A stretch of 64,000 nucleotides of DNA from CAVYHJ01 sp963768165 [NCBI: uncultured bacterium] (GCA_963768165.1 CAVYHJ010000001.1:124001-188000); one strand, 5' to 3'. Numbered from the stretch's first letter, positions 1 through 8,987 are shown. Notes: generated from the sequence alone by a model not told the origin. Made by a program: numbers and translations.

Positions 1-521
1 TACCCGTCGATGGTCAATTCCATACTTACTCCTATGCGTTTGCTCAGGTAACATCCAAGGGTTTTGACCCATCTAATATCAATCAAGTAGGACTTGACTT
101 ATCCGCTCATGGAAACTCAAATATCAAGGTGGATATCGATAGTATTCTGGTTACCTCGACCGGTTCTCCGTTACTTTATACCAATTCAGGATTGGTTCCT
201 GTCTATAATCTTCCTCTCAATATGATTCCAATAAAGCCGAGTGGAACAAAAGGATTTTCAGTACAATATGGACAGTCCCCATTTACTTGGAGCCTGACCA
301 CTTCAACAGGTCAGTTTGGTGATTTAGTCGTATCGAATGGAACAACAGTAACATTTACAGGTGCTAATGCCGGTGGTACCGGATATATTACTGTCACTGA
401 TGCATTAGGTCGGAGTATTCGGACACCTCAGATCGTAGTAACTGCAACTTCAGCGCCGTTGGCTGTGGATGCGGATGTAACCGATATGAGTCATGTACAA
501 TTTGATTTGTTTAAAGAATAA
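1..521 (+). CDS. C-terminus of a secreted protein with a carbohydrate-binding-like and an Ig-like domain (5' end outside window)
   Basis: The reading frame is open from the window edge (first full codon at base 3) to the stop at 519-521, so the gene starts upstream of the window. The visible 172 residues hold two parts. The first (about 1-60) reads DGQFHTYSYAF...NINQVGLDLSAHG...DIDSILV, the end of a beta-sandwich like those that close carbohydrate-binding modules; a similar DG..VKVRLDI...LDNLGF pattern ends the GH51-like enzyme at 57 kb. The second (about 75-155) has the spacing of a bacterial Ig-like repeat (SPFTWSLTTSTG...VTFTGANAGGTGYITVTDA). It is probably the tail of an extracellular glycan-binding or glycan-degrading enzyme; no catalytic domain is visible. 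A hairpin follows the stop. Confidence 0.75.
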   Translation, partial: PVDGQFHTYSYAFAQVTSKGFDPSNINQVGLDLSAHGNSNIKVDIDSILVTSTGSPLLYTNSGLVPVYNLPLNMIPIKPSGTKGFSVQYGQSPFTWSLTTSTGQFGDLVVSNGTTVTFTGANAGGTGYITVTDALGRSIRTPQIVVTATSAPLAVDADVTDMSHVQFDLFKE

Positions 522-537
522 AGTGTAATTTATTTCT

Positions 538-580
538 CCCGGATGAGGAATTATCTATTATCCTTCTCATCCGGGGGAAC
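538..580 (+). terminator. Probable intrinsic terminator after the partial surface gene
   Basis: A perfect 10-bp stem (CCCGGATGAG at 538-547 pairing with CTCATCCGGG at 566-575) encloses an 18-nt loop and is followed by GGAAC and a short T/A-rich run. The loop is long and the T-tract weak, so it may terminate only partly. It sits between the partial gene and the pseudopilin. Confidence 0.55.
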
Positions 581-627
581 TTTTAAATTTGTTTTGTTGG
601 TTTTATATTGTAAAGGAGGTGAGTAAT

Positions 628-1236
628 ATGGTAAAAAAGCAAAAAGGCTTTACCCTGATTGAATTATTGATTGTCGTGGCAATTATTGCCATATTAGCCG
701 CGATTGCAATACCTAATTTTCTTCAGGCACAGGTTCGGTCGAAGGTGGCTCGAGCACAAGCGGATATGGCTACTCTTGGAACAGCAATAGAAGCCTATTA
801 TATTGATAACAATGATTATCCCAGTCCCTATCTTTCCTATGTTAATGGATCATGGACTAACTCTAATCCTGATGCGGTCAACGAGGGCCCTTGGAATGAT
901 TACACTTGGGCCGGGACTCCATTATGTTTGTCCACCCCGATTGCCTATATAACTCAGACATATCTGCTGGACCCATTTGGTGTAAACTATAATAATTCCT
1001 ATCACTTTTTCGATAATTCATTAATCAACGATGATGATACTTTGCAGTGGTGGTATCATGCACCCAATGGTATTGGGGATCTCTTTTATCCCTCATATAC
1101 AGGTGAAGTGAACATTAGCAAACAATGGGTGCTCTATAGTAACGGTCCCTGCTTAAATGACGAACTTGGCTTAACGGCATACGATCCTACCAACGGTACG
1201 GTCAGCAACGGGAATATTGACAGGTTTGGACCCTAA
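628..1236 (+). CDS. Type IV pilus / type II secretion pseudopilin (prepilin-type N-terminal methylation motif)
   Basis: This is a 202-residue prepilin-like protein. After a short basic leader (MVKKQKG) comes the class III signal KG|FTLIELLIVVAII, with Glu at mature position 5, followed by a hydrophobic helix ending in AIPNFLQAQVRSKVARAQADM. The globular part has the EAYYIDNNDYP segment and ends in AYDPTNGTVSNGNIDRFGP, a C-terminal signature shared with the two anchor-only paralogs at 54-55.4 kb. The start at 628 is chosen because AAAGGAGGT (612-620) lies 7 nt upstream and because it places the cleavage site correctly; an in-frame ATG at 589 would add residues before the leader. PrePilin peptidase PilD would cleave after Gly. 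PilT at 13.2 kb suggests pili or a related secretion apparatus operate in this cell. Confidence 0.92.
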   Translation: MVKKQKGFTLIELLIVVAIIAILAAIAIPNFLQAQVRSKVARAQADMATLGTAIEAYYIDNNDYPSPYLSYVNGSWTNSNPDAVNEGPWNDYTWAGTPLCLSTPIAYITQTYLLDPFGVNYNNSYHFFDNSLINDDDTLQWWYHAPNGIGDLFYPSYTGEVNISKQWVLYSNGPCLNDELGLTAYDPTNGTVSNGNIDRFGP

Positions 1237-1247
1237 GGTTTTAGACT

Positions 1248-1308
1248 GTAACCTCTTGGCAATAAGAACATCGCCAAGAGGTTACCTCTAACGAATAGAG
1301 GTGGTTTT
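1248..1308 (+). terminator. Double-hairpin terminator after the pseudopilin
   Basis: A perfect 13-bp stem (GTAACCTCTTGGC at 1248-1260 with its complement at 1273-1285) is followed at once by a second small hairpin (CCTCTA...TAGAGG, about 1285-1300) and a GGTTTTTAT tail. It lies 11 nt beyond the pseudopilin stop and fits a Rho-independent terminator. Confidence 0.75.
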
Positions 1309-1399
1309 TATAGGATGCTGTATTATCATTATTCATCCTTTGTTCTTGTTTGAAACAAAAGATGTGTTCCAAATAAGTGTTTAGGGTAGGGGGTGATAA

Positions 1400-1531
1400 A
1401 AGCCCGAATGGGGAGTTGTGTGGGTTCAGCAAAACGATGATTATACACCGGAAGGTATTCTAGAAAATATGGTTTACCTTAGTGGTTCTGTGAATGAAAA
1501 CCATAAATACAAATCTTTGAATAAATTATAA
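1400..1531 (+). pseudogene. Possible coding remnant of unknown origin
   Basis: A 43-codon open stretch with no start codon, bounded by TGA TAA at 1394-1399 and TAA at 1529-1531, translates to a protein-like sequence (KPEWGVVWVQQNDDYTPEG then ILENMVYLSGSV). Its composition looks coding rather than random, but I do not recognise a family. The neighbouring 1.5-2.8 kb is clearly decayed DNA, which makes a leftover C-terminus plausible. This is weak evidence. Confidence 0.22.
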
Positions 1532-1553
1532 AGTGAAGAGACTCTGCTTATCC

Positions 1554-2707
1554 TTACTTTGAAGAGTCAGCATGTTCCTGGGAAAGAATTTCTTTGGCTT
1601 TATCCAATTGATTTAAAGCAACATACAAATGTGCCATATACTCAGCGATTTTTTGCCGTTCTATACCGGTAAATATGGTAACGCTGTATTGTACTGTTCC
1701 AGTGCATCCTGATGTCTATTTAAAAATTGGAATAATCCGCCGCAGGCTCGATAATAATCACCTAACTCATTTTTAGAGATACCAAGTTGGGAAATTATTT
1801 TTGCCTCCGATAAGGTCTGTTGAGCCAATGATGTATCATCTTTGTTTAACGGAGAATTCATAATTTTAGAACAAAGTAATACATCACAAGCTAATAGCAT
1901 CTTATTAAATGTTAAATCGTCTTCTTGCTGCCAAGAACTATAAAAATACTGTTTGGCCAGTTCCGGCTTTCCGGCTCGTAAACAATATATGGCGGCTATG
2001 AAGGAAAAGTCCGGAAATTTCCCTTTTTCTTTCCATTCTATCAACCCCTCTTGAATAGCTTGTTGTTCCGGAGAGGAAACGGTCATTTCAATTTGGTGCG
2101 TTCTATTGTAAAACATGCCTGCAACTTGTTCATTGTTGGTTTTCATTGGAACCCTTTCCCAAAGGACTGCCATCATATAGGCCACCCGATATTCAAGCAT
2201 AAGATTATAGCCCCGGAGCCGCGCCAAGACATGCCAATCTATCGTTGTATGTGAAAGGGTTGGTTCCAATGACATCCACCCATGTTCCGCCAAGGTATCA
2301 AATACGGTTCGCGCCAATAAAACCTGGCCTTCGATGGATGGATGAAGATGGTCCACCATCAAACGCCAGCCGATTCCTTGGGGTTCCACTTGATGAAACC
2401 GTTGCTCTACATCCGCCAACCATACATTGTTTTTTTGAGCCAAATCCCGTATCATCTGACTAGTCGTTTCCGCTGCCCGCCAGGGCATTTCGTCCAAATC
2501 CCGCGCTTTTTCATATTCCTCTACCGCTGTGGTAGTATCCCCCGATTTCTCCAACGCCTGGGCGTACCGATAATGGGTTAAACCATGCTCCGGAAACGAT
2601 TGTACCGCTTGTTTCAAATATGGAACCGCATCGGGTTTCCCGGAACTCAATTCCTGAATTCCCCGATTATAATTGTCCTGCCATAGTTTTCTTTGTTCCC
2701 CGGATAG
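1554..2707 (-). pseudogene. Truncated and frameshifted SGNH-hydrolase/TPR protein remnant
   Basis: Read on the minus strand, the frame from about 2707 to 1661 starts without a proper start (LSGEQRKLWQDNYNRG), continues through TPR-like helices (YLKQAVQSFPEHGLTHYRY, ARDLDEMPWRA) and reaches WRLMVDHLHPSIEGQVLL. DHLHPS is the block V Asp-x-x-His of SGNH/GDSL hydrolases. Known relatives carry the catalytic Ser block at their N-terminus; it is absent here, so the 5' half is lost. At about 1690 the frame breaks: the other frame resumes a TPR (ERQKIAEYMAHLYVALNQLD) and stops at 1554-1556. Truncation plus an internal frameshift make a functional product unlikely. An ankyrin relic directly abuts its upstream side. 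Confidence 0.75.
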
Positions 2708-2786
2708 CGTCTTTATTGATGTCTTTCAAATTGGTATCCGCACCATTCGTTAACAAGACTTGAACAGACATGGCACAAAGTGTTAC
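2667..2786 (-). pseudogene. Ankyrin-repeat relic
   Basis: A short minus-strand frame between TAG (2787-2789) and TAA (2667-2669) encodes VTLCAMSVQVLLTNGADTN then LKDINKD, which is most of one 33-residue ankyrin repeat and closely resembles the VQVLLAKGADVNAKD repeats of the three ankyrin genes at 6.9-10.9 kb. It overlaps the end of the SGNH/TPR remnant in a different frame, so the junction near 2710 joins two unrelated broken genes. It is probably the scar of a deletion or recombination involving another member of the ankyrin family. Confidence 0.6.
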
Positions 2787-2967
2787 CTATGTGGTGGCAC
2801 TGGACAACCGCATGTCCCTACCAGTGCATTTGAAAAGGCTTAAATAAGAGAATTATTCCTTTTTAAAATCTGCCATTGATATACATGGTATTGGTAGAGG
2901 ATGAAAAAAGTGGAAGAATCGGGAATACTATAGAAGGCACTAAAGTTCCCGATGCATTTTAAAAGAC

Positions 2968-2993
2968 TGGATTCCCGCTTGCGCGGGAAAGAC
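2968..2993. repeat. Dispersed palindromic repeat (TGGATTCCCGC type)
   Basis: The core TTCCCGCTTGCGCGGGAA is an imperfect palindrome flanked by TGGA and AGAC. A diverged copy lies at 28442-28467 (TTCCTGCCTGCGCAGGAA then TGAC). A companion block CCCGATGCAT precedes this copy (about 2948) and recurs near 25790. Such elements are common as non-coding mobile repeats in bacterial genomes. The rest of 2790-3019 shows no gene. Confidence 0.6.
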
Positions 2994-3019
2994 AAGCAAA
3001 GAGAATTTTTCTATTTAAC

Positions 3020-4630
3020 TTATCCCCATTCAATCGTCACTGGTGGTTTATCGGAAATGCGATAGACTACGGCGCCCACTTCCCTAATTTCATTGGTAAT
3101 TCTTTTAGAAACCTGTCTCAAAAAATTATAGGGAAGTTCCGCCGCACGTGCGGTAAACCCGTTCACACTCCACACTGCCCATAGAGCAATCACATGCCCT
3201 TCGGCGGCATCGTCTCCTTTGGTGCAGGTCGTATTCGAGATTGTAACCACCGCACCGGATTGCCAGATGTCATCATATAATGACCATTTACGCATTTCTT
3301 CAATATAAATCCTATCCACTTGCCTAGCGGTGTGCAATTTTTCCGCGGTCACTTCTCCTTCAATTCTGACCACCAATCCAGGTCCGGGAAAAGGTTGACG
3401 GTATAAAAGTTCTTTAGGGACACCCAAACTCCGTCCAATATTTCGCCCGGTATCTTTCACACAATCCGCTAAAGGTTCCAATTCAGGCAACGAAAAATGT
3501 AAATTTACATTATGATGCAGTTTAATTTGTGCTTTACGGGCACCCGAATCATACCCTCCCCCGGACTCGGAAATATCGGTGTATAAAGTTCCCTGGGCAA
3601 TGAAATCGGCGCCATATTTTTTTGCTTGATTTTCTAAAACCGTTTTATAAATATTCCGCATCGCAAGACGTTTTCCCCGCATGGTGATTTTCCCCTTTAA
3701 CGCTTCCAGAAAATCCTTGGTCGCGTCAACAATTTTAAGTTTAATCCATGTCTGATTACCGAAATATTTCTTGACATGTTCTTCGTCGTCAGGTCGGTCT
3801 ATTCCTTTAATATAAACACCTACAATGGAAGAATCATTCTTCCGTGAATCGGTCAAAGCACTTTTCAACAAATACGCTACCACCGAAGAATCCGTCCCCC
3901 CGGACAATGCCAATAAAACCTTTTTCCCCACGATTTGATTTTTCAATTCGGCAATTTTCCTTTGGGCGATTGCGACTGCCGGGAATCGGTCTTTAGCACC
4001 ACATATTTGAAAACAAAAATTTTCATAAATCTTTTCGCCAGATTCGGTTTCCGTGACTTCGGGATGAAATTGTACTCCCCATAAGTGCTTGAAATTACCG
4101 GCGGCAACCGGTGCGTTATCCGTGACTCCCAGAACTTTCAACCGTTTATCCGGTTCAATTCTGTCGCCGTGACTTTCCAGAACCTTGAATTGGGCAGACA
4201 TCCCCTCAAACAGTGGTGAGCCCGTTATCAACTTAAAATTATGCGTACCAAATTCACGCTTATCCGTGGCAATGACCGGGACACCGATATAATGCGCCCA
4301 CATTTGAAATCCCAGGCAAATTCCCAAAACAGGAATGTCTAAACCAAAAATTTTATTGTCAAAAGGAGGTGGTTCACTGTGTGCAGAGGCGGGCCCTCCG
4401 GAAAGAATAATGCCGGTCGGCGATACTTTTTTAACGTCATTAAAGGTTACGGTTGCCGGGTCAGCCACCAAACAAAAGACACCCAAACTATCTAGTTTTT
4501 GTTTGATTAAATGATCGAACTGGCTACCCATCGCAAATAAAAGAAATACTTCATGAGTTCTTCGGATTTCTTTTTCTTTCTGGATTTCCGCAAGAACTTC
4601 TTTAGTCACTTTTTTTAAAGTTTGAATCAT
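3020..4630 (-). CDS. guaA: GMP synthase (glutamine-hydrolysing)
   Basis: GuaA makes GMP from XMP, ATP and glutamine, the last step of guanine nucleotide synthesis, in the cytoplasm. The 536-residue protein has the class I glutamine amidotransferase domain first (GICLGFQ with catalytic Cys105; HPE with His189 and Glu191), then the ATP-pyrophosphatase domain with P-loop SGGTDSS (243-249), then the dimerisation domain ending TNEIREVGAVVYRISDKPP and TIEWG, the usual GuaA C-terminus. About 25 residues precede the position where most GuaA proteins begin, and the usual DFGSQY start motif reads AMGSQF; the catalytic set is complete. It stands alone, with decayed DNA downstream and a divergent GH9 gene upstream. 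No guanine or xanthine riboswitch is evident in the leader. Confidence 0.96.
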   Translation of the reverse strand: MIQTLKKVTKEVLAEIQKEKEIRRTHEVFLLFAMGSQFDHLIKQKLDSLGVFCLVADPATVTFNDVKKVSPTGIILSGGPASAHSEPPPFDNKIFGLDIPVLGICLGFQMWAHYIGVPVIATDKREFGTHNFKLITGSPLFEGMSAQFKVLESHGDRIEPDKRLKVLGVTDNAPVAAGNFKHLWGVQFHPEVTETESGEKIYENFCFQICGAKDRFPAVAIAQRKIAELKNQIVGKKVLLALSGGTDSSVVAYLLKSALTDSRKNDSSIVGVYIKGIDRPDDEEHVKKYFGNQTWIKLKIVDATKDFLEALKGKITMRGKRLAMRNIYKTVLENQAKKYGADFIAQGTLYTDISESGGGYDSGARKAQIKLHHNVNLHFSLPELEPLADCVKDTGRNIGRSLGVPKELLYRQPFPGPGLVVRIEGEVTAEKLHTARQVDRIYIEEMRKWSLYDDIWQSGAVVTISNTTCTKGDDAAEGHVIALWAVWSVNGFTARAAELPYNFLRQVSKRITNEIREVGAVVYRISDKPPVTIEWG

Positions 4631-4659
4631 CGGGTTAAATTCTTTCTATACATTTGGAT

Positions 4660-4689
4660 TTTATACTTTTTCATAATTAGAAGCAGCAA
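4660..4689 (-). promoter_or_regulatory. Probable sigma-70-type promoter of guaA
   Basis: On the minus strand TTGCTG (4684-4689) is separated by 18 nt from TATAAA (4660-4665), about 30 nt upstream of the guaA start at 4630. The fit is good but judged by eye. Confidence 0.5.
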
Positions 4690-4746
4690 ATAGATAAGAT
4701 AAAATTCATAATGAAAATATCATGATTACGATATCAATACAATATC

Positions 4747-4775
4747 TTGGTTAATTCTTATAAATATGATATTAT
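4747..4775 (+). promoter_or_regulatory. Probable sigma-70-type promoter of the GH9 gene
   Basis: TTGGTT (4747-4752), a 17-nt spacer and TATTAT (4770-4775). The -35 box coincides with a TTG that could be misread as an upstream start codon for the GH9 gene, which supports translation from 4849 instead. Confidence 0.5.
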
Positions 4776-4848
4776 TCTACTAGTAGTGAAAAACCAGCCA
4801 TGTTTATTAATTCTGCATATTTTATTCATCCCAGAAAGGAAAAACTAT

Positions 4849-6726
4849 ATGTTATTTAATCGATATCTTCTATTTTCATTCATCTTGATAGGTTGTATTT
4901 CAGTGTTACCTGCCCAGAACGCTCAGAGATATATAGTTGTCGACCAGTTCGGATATCGTCCTGGAGACCCGAAAGTTGCTGTATTAGCAGATCCTCTCAT
5001 AGGGTTTAATTCGACCGACCAATTTATCCCTGGGTCCACTTACCAGGTGAAAAGGGTAAGCGATAACTCCGTGGTCTATACCGGCACTCCAACCCAATGG
5101 AACGGTGGAGCCACCCATTCCCAATCCGGAGATAGAGGTTGGTGGTTTGATTTTTCATCCGTTCAAGATACCGGAATGTTTTATGTATATGACACCACGA
5201 ATAATGTCCGGTCATATTATTTTCAAATTGCCCCGGATATATATAAAAATATCCTGAAAGCGGCCTGTAAATTTTATTATTACCAGCGTATAAATATGGT
5301 CAAAGACTCTACCTATGTTGGCGCCCAATGGGCGGATGGATATGAAATCCCCGGGGATACTGTTTGTAGAGATATCAATGACCCAACCAATACCACTACC
5401 ATCAAAGATTTGAGCCAGGGGTGGATGGATGCCGGGGACATTAATAAATATATTACTTTCGCAGTAGTCCCTGTGAATCAATTATTAACTGCCTATACAT
5501 TAAATTCAACCGTATTCACCGATGATTTTGGTATACCGGAATCCGGCAATGGAATACCCGATATTCTGGATGAATTGAAATGGGAACTGGATTGGGTTAA
5601 AAAAATGCAGGATACGACCGATGGAGCTGCATATATCAAGGTCGCTCATTCTGATTATTCCGCGCCTCTCCCATTAAGTACGGATACCTTTACCCGATAT
5701 TATTACACCCCAAAAAGTACGGCGGCCACCATAGACGTAGCCAGCATGATGGCTCATGCGGCATTGGTCTATAGCAATATTTCCGGGTTTACTGATTATG
5801 CGAATGATTGTAAAAATCGGGCTATCTTAGCCTGGAATTATTTTATGTCAACCACCATGAACGACAATTTAATCACCGTGGGTATTCCCGGTGGGGATAA
5901 AGACACCACAGGTCAATTGGAAGATGCGATTGTTGCGGCTGTCTATCTATATGCCCTGACCAGTGATACGGTTTATCAAAATTACATCAAACAGCATTAT
6001 ACCTTTTCCTATCCCATGAAGAATATGTGGTGGGGTTGGGGGTTGTATAATAATTACCAAAACCAGGCATTGATGTATTACACGACTTTGCCAAATGCGG
6101 ATGCCACGGTAAAAAGTGCCATCCTTGCGGGAAAAATAAATTCCAGTAGTGTCTCGTGGACAATATGGAGTAACACCAATGATCTTTATCGAGGGTATAT
6201 GCCCGATGGCCAATATAATTGGGGTGGTAATGAAACGAAAGCCGATGTAGGGGATACGCTAATGGAATTTGTCACATACAATGTCATCCCGAGTAATAAT
6301 ACCAGTTATATCAACCATGCCTTGGAAGTTCTCCATAATTTTCATGGGGTGAATCCCATGGGATTGACATATTTAACCAGCATGGAACAATATGGTGGAA
6401 GTAGTTGTCCGCATATTATCTATCACCAACGGTATGGAACCAATACCTGTCCCCCCGGTTATATTCCCGGTGGACCCAATCCGAATTATGCACCGGATCC
6501 CAGCTATGTTGGACCTCCTATCCAACCACCCATGAATCAACCGGCTCAGAAATCTTATAAAGACTGGGGGACTGGCTGGCCTGAGGATTCCTGGGAAGTG
6601 ACCGAACCGGACCTTGCCTATCAAAGTGATTATGTATTACTGATTTCTTATTTTGCCAATGCGCAAAATTCCGTAACAGGTCTTTCAGACTGGACTGATT
6701 ATGGGAATAGCGATTTATATCCATAA
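4849..6726 (+). CDS. Secreted glycoside hydrolase family 9 (endoglucanase/cellulase)
   Basis: GH9 enzymes hydrolyse beta-1,4-glucans by inversion. This 625-residue protein starts with a signal peptide (MLFNRYLLFSFILIGCISVL, likely cut after PAQNAQ; LIGC could alternatively be a lipobox). Residues about 27-130 form the N-terminal Ig-like cellulase domain (RYIVVDQFGYRPGD), and the (alpha/alpha)6 catalytic domain follows: the base motif WMDAGDINKY (Asp194, Asp197), GIPDILDELKWELDW, HNFHGVNPMGLTYLTSM, and a late acidic WEVTEPDLAYQSDYV that holds the expected general-acid Glu. A Pro/Asn/Tyr-rich insert (about 545-575) is unusual. The start at 4849 has AGAAAGGA 9 nt upstream. No carbohydrate-binding module or dockerin is present. 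It probably attacks cellulose or xyloglucan outside the cell. Confidence 0.93.
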   Translation: MLFNRYLLFSFILIGCISVLPAQNAQRYIVVDQFGYRPGDPKVAVLADPLIGFNSTDQFIPGSTYQVKRVSDNSVVYTGTPTQWNGGATHSQSGDRGWWFDFSSVQDTGMFYVYDTTNNVRSYYFQIAPDIYKNILKAACKFYYYQRINMVKDSTYVGAQWADGYEIPGDTVCRDINDPTNTTTIKDLSQGWMDAGDINKYITFAVVPVNQLLTAYTLNSTVFTDDFGIPESGNGIPDILDELKWELDWVKKMQDTTDGAAYIKVAHSDYSAPLPLSTDTFTRYYYTPKSTAATIDVASMMAHAALVYSNISGFTDYANDCKNRAILAWNYFMSTTMNDNLITVGIPGGDKDTTGQLEDAIVAAVYLYALTSDTVYQNYIKQHYTFSYPMKNMWWGWGLYNNYQNQALMYYTTLPNADATVKSAILAGKINSSSVSWTIWSNTNDLYRGYMPDGQYNWGGNETKADVGDTLMEFVTYNVIPSNNTSYINHALEVLHNFHGVNPMGLTYLTSMEQYGGSSCPHIIYHQRYGTNTCPPGYIPGGPNPNYAPDPSYVGPPIQPPMNQPAQKSYKDWGTGWPEDSWEVTEPDLAYQSDYVLLISYFANAQNSVTGLSDWTDYGNSDLYP

Positions 6727-6844
6727 TACTGTTAGTTCTATAAATGTTGTTGGGAGTAATGAGCAATTGGGATGGTAGAAAGTGTCGTTGGGTGCGGTGT
6801 ATCTCATTATTAATTTTCCAAAGTGTTCCGTAACCAACTTTAAC

Positions 6845-6874
6845 TTGACACTGGATTATAGAACAGAGTATATT
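6845..6874 (+). promoter_or_regulatory. Probable sigma-70-type promoter of the first ankyrin gene
   Basis: TTGACA (6845-6850), an 18-nt spacer and TATATT (6869-6874), 52 nt upstream of the ATG at 6927. The perfect -35 box makes this one of the better promoter matches in the window. Confidence 0.6.
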
Positions 6875-6926
6875 GTCGATAGGATTCAACTCATACATAC
6901 TACGAGAAAAAGGAGAACTAACTATT

Positions 6927-8714
6927 ATGAATTTTAATCCATTACGGAATCTTTATCTTTTATTATTTTCACTGCTGGTATTACCTGGTTATGCCAAAAC
7001 ACCGCAAGAAGCGCAAAATAAATTGATACAAATGAAAATAACCTATAGTGAAGATGAGTTTCTCTATTGTGCAGAGGGAGGAAACACTAACGCCGTAAAA
7101 TTATTTTTAGATGCGGGAATGAACCCGAATGTGAAAAATAACCAAGGAGGAACCGCCTTAATATTTGCGGCTGAAAAAGGTCATACAGAGACCGTGCAAA
7201 CTTTATTATCCAAAGGAGCGGGCGTGAATGCGAAAAACATCTTTGGTGATAACGCCTTGATTGCGGCAGCAGCAAATGGTCATACAGAGATTGTCAAAGC
7301 CTTAATAACCAAAGGTGCCGAGGTCAATGCGAAAGACACCAAAGGTGAGACCGCGTTAATGATAGCGGCTGATAATGGCTATACGGAGACCGTGCAAGCT
7401 TTATTGGCTAAAGGTGCCGAGGTCAATGCGAAAGATAATAAGAATATTACCGCCTTGATGTCCGCATCAATGATGGGCCACAAAAATACTGTACAAGCTT
7501 TATTAGCCAAAGGAGCGGAAATCAATGCGAAAGATAGCACGGGCAGGACCGCCTTGATGCTTGCGGTATATACTGGCCATATGGATACCCTACAAGTTTT
7601 ATTAGCCAAAGGGGCTCAGGTCAATGCGCAAACCAACGTTGGCATGACTGCTTTGATGGTTGCGGCAGTGGAAGGTCATACAGATATTGTCAACATCTTA
7701 TTGGCTAAAGGTGCAGCGATCAATGCCAAAGACACGATCGGACAAACCGCTTTAATATTTGCGGCACAGGGCGGTCATACAGAAACTGTGCAAACCCTAT
7801 TAGAGAAAGGGGCTGACATCAATGTGAGAACCATGGATGGAAAAACCGCCCTAATGATAGCAGCAGAAAAAGATCATACGGAGACTGTGCAAGCTTTATT
7901 GGTGAAAGGCGCCGATGTCAATGCCCAAGACAATACCGGTTGGACTCCCTTGATGATCGCGGCAATGGATGGTCGTTCTGATATCCTGAAAGCCTTACTA
8001 GATAAAGGCGCAGTGGTAAATGCAACAGGATTTAAGGGAATGAACGCCTTGATGGTATCGGCAATGCAAGGACATACAGATACCATTAATATTTTGATAA
8101 CGAAAGGCGCGGATATCAATGCGAAATCTCCCAACGGCTACACGGGATTAATGATTGCGGCAGGAAAAGGTTTTACGGAGACCGTGCAAGACTTATTGAC
8201 CAAAGGAGCGGATGTTAACATGAAGGCTAGCAAGGGTGAGACGGCCTTAATGCTCGCATCAGCGATAGGACATCCCGATACTGTAAAAATCTTATTAAAA
8301 GCTGGCGCAGATGTGAACTCAAAAGACGTATTTGGCATGACCGCCTTGATCCTTGCCGCGGATACGGGATTTACCGATAATGTTCAAACCTTGCTGATGA
8401 ATGGCGCGAAGGTCAATGAAGGAAACGGCAGTGGAGTGACCGCTTTGATGTATGCCGCACAAAAAGGACATGCCGATACCGTGCAAGTTTTATTAGCCAA
8501 AGGTGCGGACGTCAATGCGAAAGACAAAACGGATAGGACCGCCTTGATGGCTACTGCATATAATGGTTCCACAAAGATTGCACAAATTTTAATATCTGCT
8601 GGTGCGGACGTCAATGCGAAAACTACGAACGGGAAAACGGCTTTGACATTAGCGAAATCCTATAAACATCCCGATATGGTAACTCTCCTCAAGAGTGCCG
8701 GAGCGAAAGAATAA
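6927..8714 (+). CDS. Secreted protein of 17 ankyrin repeats
   Basis: A 595-residue protein with a signal peptide (NLYLLLFSLLVLPGYA, cut before KTPQEA), a short conserved linker (QMKITYSEDEFLYCAEGG), then 17 back-to-back 33-residue ankyrin repeats of the form GxTALMxAAxxGHTxxVQxLLxKGAxVNAKD, ending SAGAKE. No other domain is present, so a protein-binding role in the periplasm or outside the cell is the only inference possible. It is first of three paralogs in a row (with 9531-10199 and 10323-10925), which share the signal peptide region, linker and leader sequence. The repeats are so regular at DNA level that the count is probably unstable by recombination. The start at 6927 has AGGAG 11 nt upstream. 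Confidence 0.93.
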   Translation: MNFNPLRNLYLLLFSLLVLPGYAKTPQEAQNKLIQMKITYSEDEFLYCAEGGNTNAVKLFLDAGMNPNVKNNQGGTALIFAAEKGHTETVQTLLSKGAGVNAKNIFGDNALIAAAANGHTEIVKALITKGAEVNAKDTKGETALMIAADNGYTETVQALLAKGAEVNAKDNKNITALMSASMMGHKNTVQALLAKGAEINAKDSTGRTALMLAVYTGHMDTLQVLLAKGAQVNAQTNVGMTALMVAAVEGHTDIVNILLAKGAAINAKDTIGQTALIFAAQGGHTETVQTLLEKGADINVRTMDGKTALMIAAEKDHTETVQALLVKGADVNAQDNTGWTPLMIAAMDGRSDILKALLDKGAVVNATGFKGMNALMVSAMQGHTDTINILITKGADINAKSPNGYTGLMIAAGKGFTETVQDLLTKGADVNMKASKGETALMLASAIGHPDTVKILLKAGADVNSKDVFGMTALILAADTGFTDNVQTLLMNGAKVNEGNGSGVTALMYAAQKGHADTVQVLLAKGADVNAKDKTDRTALMATAYNGSTKIAQILISAGADVNAKTTNGKTALTLAKSYKHPDMVTLLKSAGAKE

Positions 8715-8795
8715 CATTCTTCTCTTTCATGATGCTAGAAATTTTCTCCTGTGAGATTTGACATAAAAGTTATTTGGATTACAGTCCGGTAATCC

Positions 8796-8867
8796 TCCGC
8801 TAAAGCGGGGTAGAAGGCTATTTTTTTCGACGGCACTTTAGTGCACGGGTCTCCGGGCTTTAGCCCG
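8796..8867. repeat. Three consecutive small hairpins with CTTTAG/CTAAAG cores
   Basis: CCGCTAAAGCGG (8797-8808), GCACTTTAGTGC (8833-8844) and CGGGCTTTAGCCCG (8854-8867) are three different perfect palindromes, each centred on TTTA or TAAA. They lie between the first ankyrin gene and the acidic protein gene. They could be a composite non-coding repeat or a structured leader; a T7 run at 8821-8827 follows the first hairpin and could give termination of the ankyrin transcript. Confidence 0.5.
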
Positions 8868-8987
8868 TATGTATCCACAGAGGGAATATGTGTTCTTCTC
8901 TTTCCCGACACCCCGAGCTTTATACACGAAACATTCCATTTGTTTTTCTTCTATAATCCCACCAATTCCTATGCTAAAATTGGGTTT

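Noticed and set aside
3020-4746. Guanine or xanthine riboswitch upstream of guaA
   Set aside because: The leader of about 30 nt between the predicted promoter and start is too short and lacks any aptamer-like stems.
4747-4848. Upstream start of the GH9 gene at 4747
   Set aside because: This TTG coincides with the probable -35 box; the ATG at 4849 has a Shine-Dalgarno and a signal peptide.
7087-8614. Several minus-strand frames across the ankyrin genes
   Set aside because: They repeat at the ankyrin period (LTSAPLANK...TVS) and are antisense shadows of the tandem repeats.
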